The position numbers and the translations under genes were made by a program. From Methanomassiliicoccaceae archaeon (lineage in GTDB: Archaea; Thermoplasmatota; Thermoplasmata; Methanomassiliicoccales; Methanomethylophilaceae), in the NCBI GenBank assembly GCA_009776625.1, contig WRNL01000029.1, positions 1,819-13,967 on the forward strand: 12,149 bases of DNA, read 5' to 3'. Below, in pieces: positions 6,110 through 12,149 of this stretch (position 1 is its first letter; every line of letters begins with the position of its first letter). A model generated the notes under the pieces. The model had not been told where the DNA came from, did not search any database, and saw only the letters and a list, made by a program, of their open reading frames with translations.

Positions 6110-7783
6110 TCAGAACTTGCAACGACCCTTGACCAGCGGCTGGGCGGGGTTCGCGGGGATCATCGGGGTGATGTCCTCCTCGCAGTCCACCATGATCTCC
6201 ACCAGGCAGGTCTCCCCGCTGTCGAACGCCGTCTTGAGGGCGTCCCCTATCTCCCCCGGCCTCTCGACGTGGATGCCCTTGGCGCCGAACGCCTCGGCGA
6301 TCTTCACGAAGTCCGGGTCCGCGCCAAGTTTGGTGTTACTGTACCTCTTGTCCCAGAACAGCTTCTGCCACTGCCTGACCATCCCCAGCCACCCGTTGTT
6401 CAGCAGGCATATCACGACCGGGAGGTCCTCGGCGACCGAGGTGGCTATGTCCTGCATGACCATCTGCAGCCCGCCGTCGCCGGTTATGGTGATCACTTTC
6501 TTGTCAGGGCATGCCGCCTTCGCGCCTATCGCAGAGGGGAGGCCGAAGCCCATGGTGCCGAAGCTGCCCGACGATATCAGCTGCCTCGGCCTGTCTATCT
6601 CCAGGTAGTGCATGGCCCACATCTGGTTCTGCCCCACGTCCGTCGTGATGATGATGTCAGGGTCCTCCCTGGTGATCCGGTTGATCTCGTACATGATCTT
6701 CTGCGGGACGATGGGGTCACTTTCATAGTTGTAGTCGCACTTGCAGCGCCTCTTCAGGTCCTGGATGTTCTTGTCCCAGGCGGGGCGGGTCCCGGCCTGC
6801 CCCTCCAGCCTGTCGATGAGCATGCGGACGGCCTTCTTCGCGTCGCCCTGTATGTTGACGGCCTCCCTCTTGTGCTTGTTGAACTCGGTGGCGTCGATGT
6901 CGATGTGGACGACCCTGCTCGTCGCCAGCGGGGCGGTCTGGGGGCTGTACGTCCTGTCCGAGAACTTCGAGCCTATCGCTATGATCAGGTCGGCCTCCTT
7001 GAACGCGGCAAGTGAGCACATCCTGCCGTGCATCCCGAGGGAGCCCATGCAGAGGGGGTGCGAGGTGGGGATCGAGCCGATGCCCATGAGGGGTGTTATG
7101 ACCGGTATGCTGGCCAGCTCGGCCAGCCTGACGACGTCGGGGCTGGCGTTGGCGCCGATGACCCCGCCGCCAACCAGCATGACCGGCCTCTGCGCCTCTT
7201 TTATCCATTGGACGGCCTGGTCTATGCCCGAGTAATCCTCTTTCACTGGCTTGACACCGTAGGTCTCCTCGCACAGCGACTCGTCCATCTCGGCGTTGAC
7301 CTGGTCGGTGGGGATGTCGATGTGGACCGGCCCGGGCCTCCCGGTCTGGCAGACCACCCACGCCTCCTGTATCGCATGGGGGAGTCTGTTCAGGGACAGG
7401 ACCCTGAAGTTGTGCTTCGTGATGGGCATCATCAGGCTGTACGCGTCGACCTCCTGGAAGGCGCCGAGCCCCAGCGAGCCGGTGCCGACCTGGCCCGTGA
7501 GCGCGATCATCGGTATCGAGTCGGCGTACGCCGTGGCGATGCCGGTGACGAGGTTCGTGGCGCCGGGGCCGCTGGTGGCGATGCAGACGCCAGGGAAGCC
7601 GCTCGCCCTGGAGAAGCCGTCCGCCATGTGCGCGGCGCACTGCTCGTGGCGTACGAGGACGTGCCTTATCGATGACTCCAGTATCTCATCGTAGACCGGG
7701 ATGACTACGCCGCCCGGGTACCCGAACATCGTCTCAACTCCCTTGTCCTCCAGCATTTTGAGTAGCGCTCTAGATCCTTTCAT
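6110..7783 (-). CDS. ilvB: Acetolactate synthase, catalytic (large) subunit
   Basis: ThDP-dependent enzyme that joins two pyruvates, or pyruvate and 2-oxobutyrate, in the first step of branched-chain amino-acid synthesis. The 557-residue protein shows the three domains of the family: the pyrimidine-binding domain (about 1-165) with catalytic E47 in VRHEQCAAHMADG, TSGPGATN at 70-77 and GAFQEVD at 107-113; the central domain (about 185-325); and the PP-binding domain (about 370-540) with the ThDP motif from GDGG at 435-438 to NN at 462-463, followed by WLGMVRQWQ, typical of acetolactate synthase. Length is normal. ATG 7783 is preceded by GGTGAGG and a TATA-like box. No ilvN regulatory subunit gene lies on either side, which is unusual. 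The gene is divergent from gap. Confidence 0.96.
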   Translation of the reverse strand: MKGSRALLKMLEDKGVETMFGYPGGVVIPVYDEILESSIRHVLVRHEQCAAHMADGFSRASGFPGVCIATSGPGATNLVTGIATAYADSIPMIALTGQVGTGSLGLGAFQEVDAYSLMMPITKHNFRVLSLNRLPHAIQEAWVVCQTGRPGPVHIDIPTDQVNAEMDESLCEETYGVKPVKEDYSGIDQAVQWIKEAQRPVMLVGGGVIGANASPDVVRLAELASIPVITPLMGIGSIPTSHPLCMGSLGMHGRMCSLAAFKEADLIIAIGSKFSDRTYSPQTAPLATSRVVHIDIDATEFNKHKREAVNIQGDAKKAVRMLIDRLEGQAGTRPAWDKNIQDLKRRCKCDYNYESDPIVPQKIMYEINRITREDPDIIITTDVGQNQMWAMHYLEIDRPRQLISSGSFGTMGFGLPSAIGAKAACPDKKVITITGDGGLQMVMQDIATSVAEDLPVVICLLNNGWLGMVRQWQKLFWDKRYSNTKLGADPDFVKIAEAFGAKGIHVERPGEIGDALKTAFDSGETCLVEIMVDCEEDITPMIPANPAQPLVKGRCKF

Positions 7784-7790
7784 GAGTATG

Positions 7791-7828
7791 CCTCACCCCA
7801 TGTATCAAAAAACCCTTTCTTATAATTG
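7791..7828 (-). promoter_or_regulatory. ilvB promoter and ribosome-binding site
   Basis: Reading the minus strand, a TATA-like AATTATAAG lies at about 7819-7827, some 40 nt before ATG 7783. GGTGAGG at 7791-7797 is a good ribosome-binding site 7 nt before the start codon. No attenuator or leader peptide is evident in the short leader. Confidence 0.55.
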
Positions 7829-7903
7829 ATGTATGGAACGGGGGGCCGCCCGTCGCCGTCCTCCTATGTGCCCGACCTCGGATCGCGCCTCACCTGACAT
7901 CCG

Positions 7904-7932
7904 CCCCATAGCCCATGGGGCTTAGCGCTATG
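7904..7932. repeat. Nested inverted repeats in the ilvB-gap intergenic region
   Basis: CCCCAT (7904-7909) and ATGGGG (7915-7920) form a perfect 6-bp stem with a 5-base loop. An alternative perfect pairing is CATAGC (7907-7912) with GCTATG (7927-7932). The two are mutually exclusive. They lie upstream of the candidate small ORF and may be an operator or alternative RNA folds; function is unknown. Confidence 0.5.
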
Positions 7933-7964
7933 TCCGAACAGACGCTCGCATCGCGGCTGAGCTC

Positions 7965-8144
7965 ATGGCAGGGGGAGCAAATTTTTGCAAAGAATGCGGG
8001 AAAATCGACCGGGCTGATGCAACCGTCGCATCTCACTTCAACACAGGGAACCTCATCATATCCAACAACAAGGGCGATTTCCCCTCTTCTGGTGGCTTTG
8101 AAGGGATGATTCTGACAGCCGATGAGATGATGGGCCGGGGGTAA
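7965..8144 (+). CDS. Candidate small CxxC protein, 59 aa
   Basis: I do not recognise a family with confidence. The ORF encodes 59 residues with a zinc-ribbon-like NFCKECGKID at 6-15 and a single later His at position 24; there is no second CxxC. The frame stays open upstream to 7926 with plausible residues (RTDARIAAEL) but no start codon, so this may be a decayed remnant of a longer gene. The stretch AAELMAGGANFCKECG is vaguely like the start of archaeal UPF0148 zinc-ribbon proteins, which is only a suggestion. Ribosome-binding signal is weak. Third-position GC is lower than in the flanking core genes. Two GC-rich hairpins begin directly after its stop codon, which mildly supports a real transcript. 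It lies between ilvB and gap. Confidence 0.3.
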   Translation: MAGGANFCKECGKIDRADATVASHFNTGNLIISNNKGDFPSSGGFEGMILTADEMMGRG

Positions 8145-8145
8145 G

Positions 8146-8184
8146 GGCTCTGCGGGAGCCGGGGCCCGATTAAACAGGGCCCCG
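8146..8184 (+). terminator. Two adjacent GC-rich hairpins
   Basis: GGCTC (8146-8150) pairs with GAGCC (8156-8160), and CGGGGCCC (8160-8167) pairs perfectly with GGGCCCCG (8177-8184) around GATTAAACA. They begin 2 nt past the stop of the candidate small ORF. They could protect or end its transcript, or act upstream of gap. No T-run follows on the plus strand, so termination is only one option. Confidence 0.4.
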
Positions 8185-8266
8185 ATTAGAAAACGTGTCT
8201 GCAGGCACACCATGACTCCAGGGGTCGTCGATTTAGGCAGTGTCGGCATGTTCCGAAACACGCAAG

Positions 8267-8302
8267 GTTATTTTATCCGTAGGCGATTAGGCGACAGAGG
8301 GA
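8267..8302 (+). promoter_or_regulatory. gap-pgk promoter and ribosome-binding site
   Basis: TTATTTTATC (about 8269-8278) is a good archaeal TATA-like box centred 34 nt before the GTG start of gap; start would fall near 8299 with a very short leader. GAGGGAT at 8297-8303 could serve as ribosome-binding site. Just upstream, GTGTCGG and CCGAAACAC (8241-8262) can pair with a small bulge and might be a regulator site. Confidence 0.5.
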
Positions 8303-8306
8303 TCCG

Positions 8307-9323
8307 GTGTCCAAAGTCAAGGTCGGGATAAACGGTTACGGCACGATCGGCAAGAGGGTCGCGTCCGCAGTGAGCAAGCAGGGCGACATGGAGGTCGCAG
8401 GGGTGACGAAGACCAGGCCCACCTTCGAGGCGCGGGCCGCCGTCGAGAGGGGGTTCGGCCTGTACGTCCCGGAGGGGAGCCTCAAGGCGTTCGGCGACGC
8501 CGGGATCCCGGTGAGGGGCACGATAAAGGAGCTTTACGGTGCCTCGGACATAATCGTGGACTGCACCCCCGGCGACGTCGGGGAGGCGTACAAGGCCGAG
8601 TACGAGGCGGCTGGGAAAAAAGCGGTGTTCCAGGGCGGGGAGGCCCACAGCCTCACAGGCATATCCTTCAACTCCACCGCCAACTACAGCGAGTCATGGG
8701 GCGCCCAGTTCTCCCGGGTGGTCTCCTGCAACACGACGGGGCTGCTCAGGACCCTCGCCCCCATCGACAGGGCGGTCAAGATCAAGGGCGTCTACGCCAC
8801 GCTCATCCGGAGGGGGGCAGACCCAGGTAACAGCAAGGGCGGCCCGATCAACGGGCTGGAGCCGTCGGTGAAGCTGCCGACCCACCACGGGCCGGACGTG
8901 AAGAGCGTGATGCCCTGGCTGAACATAAACACCATGGCGGTCAAGGCGTCCACCACGATCATGCACCTGCACACGGTGGCGGCCGAGCTCGAGAGGGAGT
9001 CCAAGACGAGCGAGATCCTTGACGTGATGCGCGCGTCCCCCCGCGTGATGCTCGTGGACAGCGGCAGCGGGGTGAAGGGCACGCCCGAGGTCATGGAGCT
9101 GGCGAAGGACCTGGGGAGGGACAGGTCCGACATGTACGAGGTGGCGGTCTGGGAGGACGGCGTGAGGGTCGTCGGGAACATGCTCTACTATTACCAGGCC
9201 GTGCACCAGGAGGCGGACGTCGTGCCGGAGAACATCGACTGCATAAGGTCCATGTGCAAGCTGGAGGAGGACGCGGGGGCGTCGGTGTCCAAGACGAACA
9301 AGGCCCTCGGGATCAAGAAGTGA
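8307..9323 (+). CDS. gap: Glyceraldehyde-3-phosphate dehydrogenase, archaeal class II, NAD(P)-dependent
   Basis: Interconverts glyceraldehyde-3-phosphate and 1,3-bisphosphoglycerate; in methanogens mainly in the gluconeogenic direction. The 338-residue protein has an N-terminal Rossmann motif GINGYGTIGKRV at 7-18, TKTRP at 34-38, DCTPGDVG at 85-92 and the archaeal active site SCNTTGL at 140-146 with catalytic C141. MHLHTVAAE (219-227) supplies the His expected in the archaeal class. Length and motifs match the archaeal enzyme and not the bacterial GapA type. The start is GTG 8307, 34 nt after a TATA-like box. Its TGA stop overlaps the GTG start of pgk (GTGA), so the two are one operon encoding consecutive reactions. 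Confidence 0.97.
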   Translation: MSKVKVGINGYGTIGKRVASAVSKQGDMEVAGVTKTRPTFEARAAVERGFGLYVPEGSLKAFGDAGIPVRGTIKELYGASDIIVDCTPGDVGEAYKAEYEAAGKKAVFQGGEAHSLTGISFNSTANYSESWGAQFSRVVSCNTTGLLRTLAPIDRAVKIKGVYATLIRRGADPGNSKGGPINGLEPSVKLPTHHGPDVKSVMPWLNINTMAVKASTTIMHLHTVAAELERESKTSEILDVMRASPRVMLVDSGSGVKGTPEVMELAKDLGRDRSDMYEVAVWEDGVRVVGNMLYYYQAVHQEADVVPENIDCIRSMCKLEEDAGASVSKTNKALGIKK

Positions 9324-10570
9324 GTGTGAGGGACCTGAAAGAATTCAACACCCTGGAGGACTTCAACTTCAAGGACAGGGCGGTCCTGCTGAGGGTGGAC
9401 ATGAACTGCCCCCTCGACAAGAAGACGCTCAGGATACTGAACGACGCGAGGATAAGGAGCGTCGTCCCCACCGTGAGGGAGCTGATAGGCAAAAGGGCGA
9501 AGGTCGTGGTCCTGGCGCACCAGAGCAGGAAGGGCGCATGGGACTTCATCGGGCTGGAGCAGCATGCGGCCCTGCTCTCGAAGAGCCTCAACGCGCCTGT
9601 GACGTACGTCGACGACGTGATCGGCGCCGAGGCCAAGGGCGCGATATCCAGGATGGCGCCCGGGGACGTCCTCCTGCTCGGCAATGTCAGGGGGCTCGAC
9701 TGCGAGTCCGTGACGGCGGACATGCGGCGGCATGCCGACGCGGAGCTGGTCTCCGAGCTGCTCCCCCTCTTCGACTACTACGTCTGCGACGCCTTCGGCG
9801 CGTCGCACCGCTCCCAGTGCTCCCTGGTGGGGTTCCCGGCGAGGTTGCCGTCGGCGTCGGGGAGGCTGATGGCCAGGGAGCTGTACGCCCTGAAGACGAT
9901 ATTCGACAAGCCGAGGCGGCCGTCCGTGTTCATACTTGGCGGGGCGAAGTTCGGGGACGTGCCGTACATGATAGACCGCGTCCTCAGCAACGGGTCCGCC
10001 GACACCGTGATCGTGACCGGCCTCGCAGGGAACGCCTTCCTGCTGGCGAGGGGCGTCGACATAGGGGCGGCGAGCAGCCGCGTCCTCGCCGACGAGCTGA
10101 CGGACGAGAACTTCCGGGCGGCAAGGGACGTCCTCGGGAAGTACGGACAGAAGGTGCTCCTCCCGGTCGACGTCGCGGTGGAGAGGGGCGGCGGCAGGGT
10201 CTGCGTGAGCACCGGGGACCTGCCCACGGCGGAGCCGGCGATTGACATCGGGGACCAGTCGATAGAGAAGTTCAGGAAGGTCATACTCTCGTCGAAGACT
10301 TCGTTCATGTCGGGACCCTCCGGGATGTTCGAGAAGCCAGGCTTCGAGGCAGGGACCAAGCAGCTCATGACGGCGATGGTCGAGAGCAAGGGGCTGTCCG
10401 TCCTCGGAGGCGGGCACACGGCAGGGGCGGCCGAGAGGTTCGACCTGGCGGACAGGGTGTCGTACGTGAGCACGGGCGGCGGCGCGCTGGAGGCACTCCT
10501 GTTGCGCGACCCGCTGCCGGTCATAGAGGCGCTGAAACACTCGAGGGAGACGTTCGGCCCAGGTCACTGA
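9320..10570 (+). CDS. pgk: Phosphoglycerate kinase, archaeal type
   Basis: Transfers phosphate between 1,3-bisphosphoglycerate and ADP, or the reverse in gluconeogenesis. Counted from GTG 9320 (416 residues), motifs are RVDMN (25-29), AHQSR (66-70), DAFGASHRSQCS (157-168), GGAKF (207-211), GPSGMFE (332-338), GGGHTAGAAERF (363-374) and STGGGA (384-389), in the normal order of the N- and C-terminal domains. The strand equivalent to the common LLLENVRF reads LLLGNVRGLDCES, a departure in an otherwise conserved region. I chose GTG 9320 because it overlaps the gap stop as GTGA and the next upstream ATG lies inside gap; GTG 9326 is also possible. The last 7 bp overlap the end of dapL on the other strand. 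Confidence 0.95.
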   Translation: MSVRDLKEFNTLEDFNFKDRAVLLRVDMNCPLDKKTLRILNDARIRSVVPTVRELIGKRAKVVVLAHQSRKGAWDFIGLEQHAALLSKSLNAPVTYVDDVIGAEAKGAISRMAPGDVLLLGNVRGLDCESVTADMRRHADAELVSELLPLFDYYVCDAFGASHRSQCSLVGFPARLPSASGRLMARELYALKTIFDKPRRPSVFILGGAKFGDVPYMIDRVLSNGSADTVIVTGLAGNAFLLARGVDIGAASSRVLADELTDENFRAARDVLGKYGQKVLLPVDVAVERGGGRVCVSTGDLPTAEPAIDIGDQSIEKFRKVILSSKTSFMSGPSGMFEKPGFEAGTKQLMTAMVESKGLSVLGGGHTAGAAERFDLADRVSYVSTGGGALEALLLRDPLPVIEALKHSRETFGPGH

Positions 10571-11766
10571 CCCTCTTCTTCCTCCTCGTCGGGCGGGCAC
10601 ACGGGGCAGATCGATGCGCGCTTCATCCTGGACAGCGCCTCCTTTATGCGCTCGACGGGCTCAGTCACCGTCATGCGGATGTAGCCCTCGGCGGACTCCC
10701 CGAAGCCTGGCCCAGGCGTCACGATTATCCCTATGTCTATCATCCTCCTCGTGAAAACGTCCGACCTCTCCCTGCAGTTGAACCAGACGTAGAACGTCCC
10801 CTTGGGCAGCGCCACCTCGAAGCCGAGCCTCCTCAGGCCGGTGACGAGCACCTCCCTCCTCTCGGCGTAGATGTCCATGTTGTTCCTCAGCGGCGCAGGC
10901 AGCGACCCGTCATCGGGGTACATCTCGAGGGCCGTCACCCCTGCCTTCTGTATGAATATGGGGGCGCCGGAGTCGATCTGGCCCTTGCACTTCTTGAGCC
11001 CGGCTATCAGGTCGGGATGGCCGACGGCGTAGCCCAGCCTGTACCCGGTCATGTTGAACGTCTTCGAGAACGACCCGAACTCGATGCAGTCGGGCCCGGC
11101 CTGGAGCGCCGACGGGGCGCGGTACTCGCCGAAGCACATCTCCGAGTAGGCGTTGTCGTAGCAGAGTATCGTGCCGGTGCGCTGGCACCAGTCGTACACC
11201 TTCCGGAGGTACGCCAGGTCGCAGGTCGCCCCGGTGGGGTTGTTGGGGTAGTTTATGTACAGCATCTTCGCGTCCGTCGGGCATTCGGCCACGTCGAGCA
11301 GCCAGCCCTTCTCCGGGCGGAGGGGGACGAGGGCGCACTGCGCCTCGTTGAAGAGCACGGACGCCCCCGAGTACACGGGGTACCCCGGGCTCGGCGCGAT
11401 GACCGTCTCCCCAGGCCCCACGAACGCCTGGGATATGTTGAATATCCCCTCTTTGGACCCTAGCGTGACGCACACCTGCCTGGCGGGGTCGACGTCCACG
11501 CCGAACCTCTTCCTGTACCACTTCGCCACCGCCTCGCGGAGGTCCCTCTCGCCTGTCGAGGACGAGTACTTCTGGTTCTCGTTCGACTCGACCGCTATCT
11601 GTAGCGTCTTCACGATCTTGTCGGGGGTCGGGAGGTCCGGGTCCCCGATGCCGAAGTCGATCATGTCCATCCCTTCCCGCCTCTTCGCCGCCGCAAGCTC
11701 CTCCAGCCTCACGAAGAGGTAGGGCTGGAGCTTCTTCAGCCTCTCTGACTGCTCATAGTTCGCCAT
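10564..11766 (-). CDS. dapL: LL-diaminopimelate aminotransferase (fold-type I PLP enzyme)
   Basis: Converts tetrahydrodipicolinate directly to LL-diaminopimelate with glutamate as amino donor, bypassing the succinyl or acetyl branches of lysine synthesis. Numbered from ATG 11766 (400 residues): FGIGDPDLPTP (38-48), YPNNPTG (173-179), YDNAYSE (203-209), SFSKTFNMTGYRLGY (232-246) with PLP lysine K235, and YIRMTV (362-367) with the carboxylate-binding Arg. The dapF gene directly upstream supports DapL over a generic aspartate aminotransferase. I chose ATG 11766 because GTGAG precedes it by 4 nt and MANYEQSERLKKLQPYLF matches the family start; GTG 11781 would add five residues. The C-terminus carries an unusual tail with CPVC followed by five Glu. 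The stop codon lies inside the end of pgk on the opposite strand. Confidence 0.9.
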   Translation of the reverse strand: MANYEQSERLKKLQPYLFVRLEELAAAKRREGMDMIDFGIGDPDLPTPDKIVKTLQIAVESNENQKYSSSTGERDLREAVAKWYRKRFGVDVDPARQVCVTLGSKEGIFNISQAFVGPGETVIAPSPGYPVYSGASVLFNEAQCALVPLRPEKGWLLDVAECPTDAKMLYINYPNNPTGATCDLAYLRKVYDWCQRTGTILCYDNAYSEMCFGEYRAPSALQAGPDCIEFGSFSKTFNMTGYRLGYAVGHPDLIAGLKKCKGQIDSGAPIFIQKAGVTALEMYPDDGSLPAPLRNNMDIYAERREVLVTGLRRLGFEVALPKGTFYVWFNCRERSDVFTRRMIDIGIIVTPGPGFGESAEGYIRMTVTEPVERIKEALSRMKRASICPVCPPDEEEEEGQ

Positions 11767-11782
11767 ATTGCTCACTTTCACG

Positions 11783-12149
11783 TTAAAGTATGTATCCCTC
11801 GTATATCATCACGGCGGGTCCCTCCATGTGCACATGCCCGGGCCCCTCCTCCACGGTCACCTTCAGCCATCCCCCCGGGAGGCGCACGTCTATCTGCTCG
11901 TCGAAGGGCGCCAGGCCGCTCAGCGCGGCGGCGACGGCCGCGGCGCACGCGCCCGTGCCGCAGGCCAGCGTCCAGCCCGCCCCCCTCTCGTACACGCGGA
12001 TGTGCATGTTCCCCTCCACCATCCTGCAGAACTCGACGTTCGTCCTGTTGGGGAACAGGGGGTGCGCCCCTATGGCGGGCCCGAGCCTCGCCGCGTCGTC
12101 GTCGCTGATGTCCGCGAAGGTGACGAAATGGGGGTTGCCCATCGACACC
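11783..12149 (-). CDS. dapF: Diaminopimelate epimerase, C-terminal part (cut by window edge)
   Basis: Converts LL- to meso-diaminopimelate, the step after DapL. Only about 122 codons of the C-terminal half are in the window; the start and the first catalytic Cys lie beyond 12149. Visible family motifs are SMGNPHFVTF, FPNRTNVEF, RVYERGAGWT and ACGTGACA, which holds the second catalytic Cys. The final residues end at YEGYIL. The stop codon is 16 bp before the dapL ATG on the same strand, so dapF and dapL form an operon with dapF first. The first visible codon is an in-frame GTG that encodes valine in this conserved stretch and is not a start. Confidence 0.95.
   Translation of the reverse strand, partial: VSMGNPHFVTFADISDDDAARLGPAIGAHPLFPNRTNVEFCRMVEGNMHIRVYERGAGWTLACGTGACAAAVAAALSGLAPFDEQIDVRLPGGWLKVTVEEGPGHVHMEGPAVMIYEGYIL

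Noticed and set aside
6017..7015. A 332-codon plus-strand frame opposite ilvB
   Set aside because: It mirrors acetolactate synthase codons and has no recognisable domain; ilvB motifs fill the minus strand.
7890..8261. A 123-codon minus-strand frame in the ilvB-gap spacer
   Set aside because: Its composition looks random, no family motif is visible, and it crosses several hairpins and the gap upstream region. The plus-strand CxxC frame is the better, though still weak, candidate.
9191..10600. A 469-codon minus-strand frame opposite pgk
   Set aside because: Long antisense frames are expected in GC-rich coding DNA; it is Arg/Pro/His-rich with no motif, while the plus strand carries a complete phosphoglycerate kinase.
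1..12149. tRNA, rRNA, transposase or integrase genes
   Set aside because: I looked for T-arm-like GGTTCGA motifs, rRNA-like conserved stretches and transposase motifs and saw none; absence by eye is not proof.

Overview
The window looks like chromosomal DNA of a GC-rich euryarchaeon, most plausibly a Thermoplasmatota lineage such as Methanomassiliicoccales; that placement is an inference. The evidence is archaeal: an archaeal-type (class II) glyceraldehyde-3-phosphate dehydrogenase with the SCNTTGL active site, an archaeal-type phosphoglycerate kinase in the same operon, LL-diaminopimelate aminotransferase beside dapF, GTG starts overlapping upstream stop codons, and TATA-like boxes about 30-48 nt before start codons instead of -35/-10 promoters.

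Layout, left to right. 1-806: no intact gene; a decayed fragment of an AlbA/RecG-like ATPase-regulator (minus) carries a run of 12-bp repeats. 807-1895 (+): M24 Xaa-Pro peptidase. 1936-3042 (-): Fic-domain AMP-transferase with its inhibitory motif and a winged-helix tail; a 13-bp inverted repeat sits at its promoter. 3121-4499 (-): ilvC followed by an overlapping cyclophilin-like small protein gene. 4620-5861 (-): AAA/DUF4143 ATPase of accessory type, with a duplicated 34-bp element upstream. 6110-7783 (-): ilvB, followed by a likely terminator hairpin. 7784-8306: a 523-bp divergent intergenic region with the ilvB and gap promoters, a candidate 59-codon CxxC ORF and several GC-rich hairpins. 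8307-10570 (+): gap-pgk operon. 10564-12149 (-): dapF (cut by the window edge) and dapL, with dapL overlapping the pgk 3' end tail-to-tail.

Functionally, the core genes are central and amino-acid metabolism: IlvB and IlvC make the first two steps of branched-chain amino-acid synthesis, Gap and Pgk run lower glycolysis/gluconeogenesis, and DapL and DapF make meso-diaminopimelate for lysine. Between them lie less GC-biased accessory genes (Fic, DUF4143 ATPase, broken regulator) that look acquired. No ilvN is seen near ilvB or ilvC. I found no rRNA, tRNA, CRISPR array, transposase or prophage gene. The best candidates for something undescribed are the duplicated 34-bp promoter element, the small protein coupled to ilvC, the Fic promoter inverted repeat, the CxxC small ORF with tandem hairpins, and the Cys/Glu tail on DapL.
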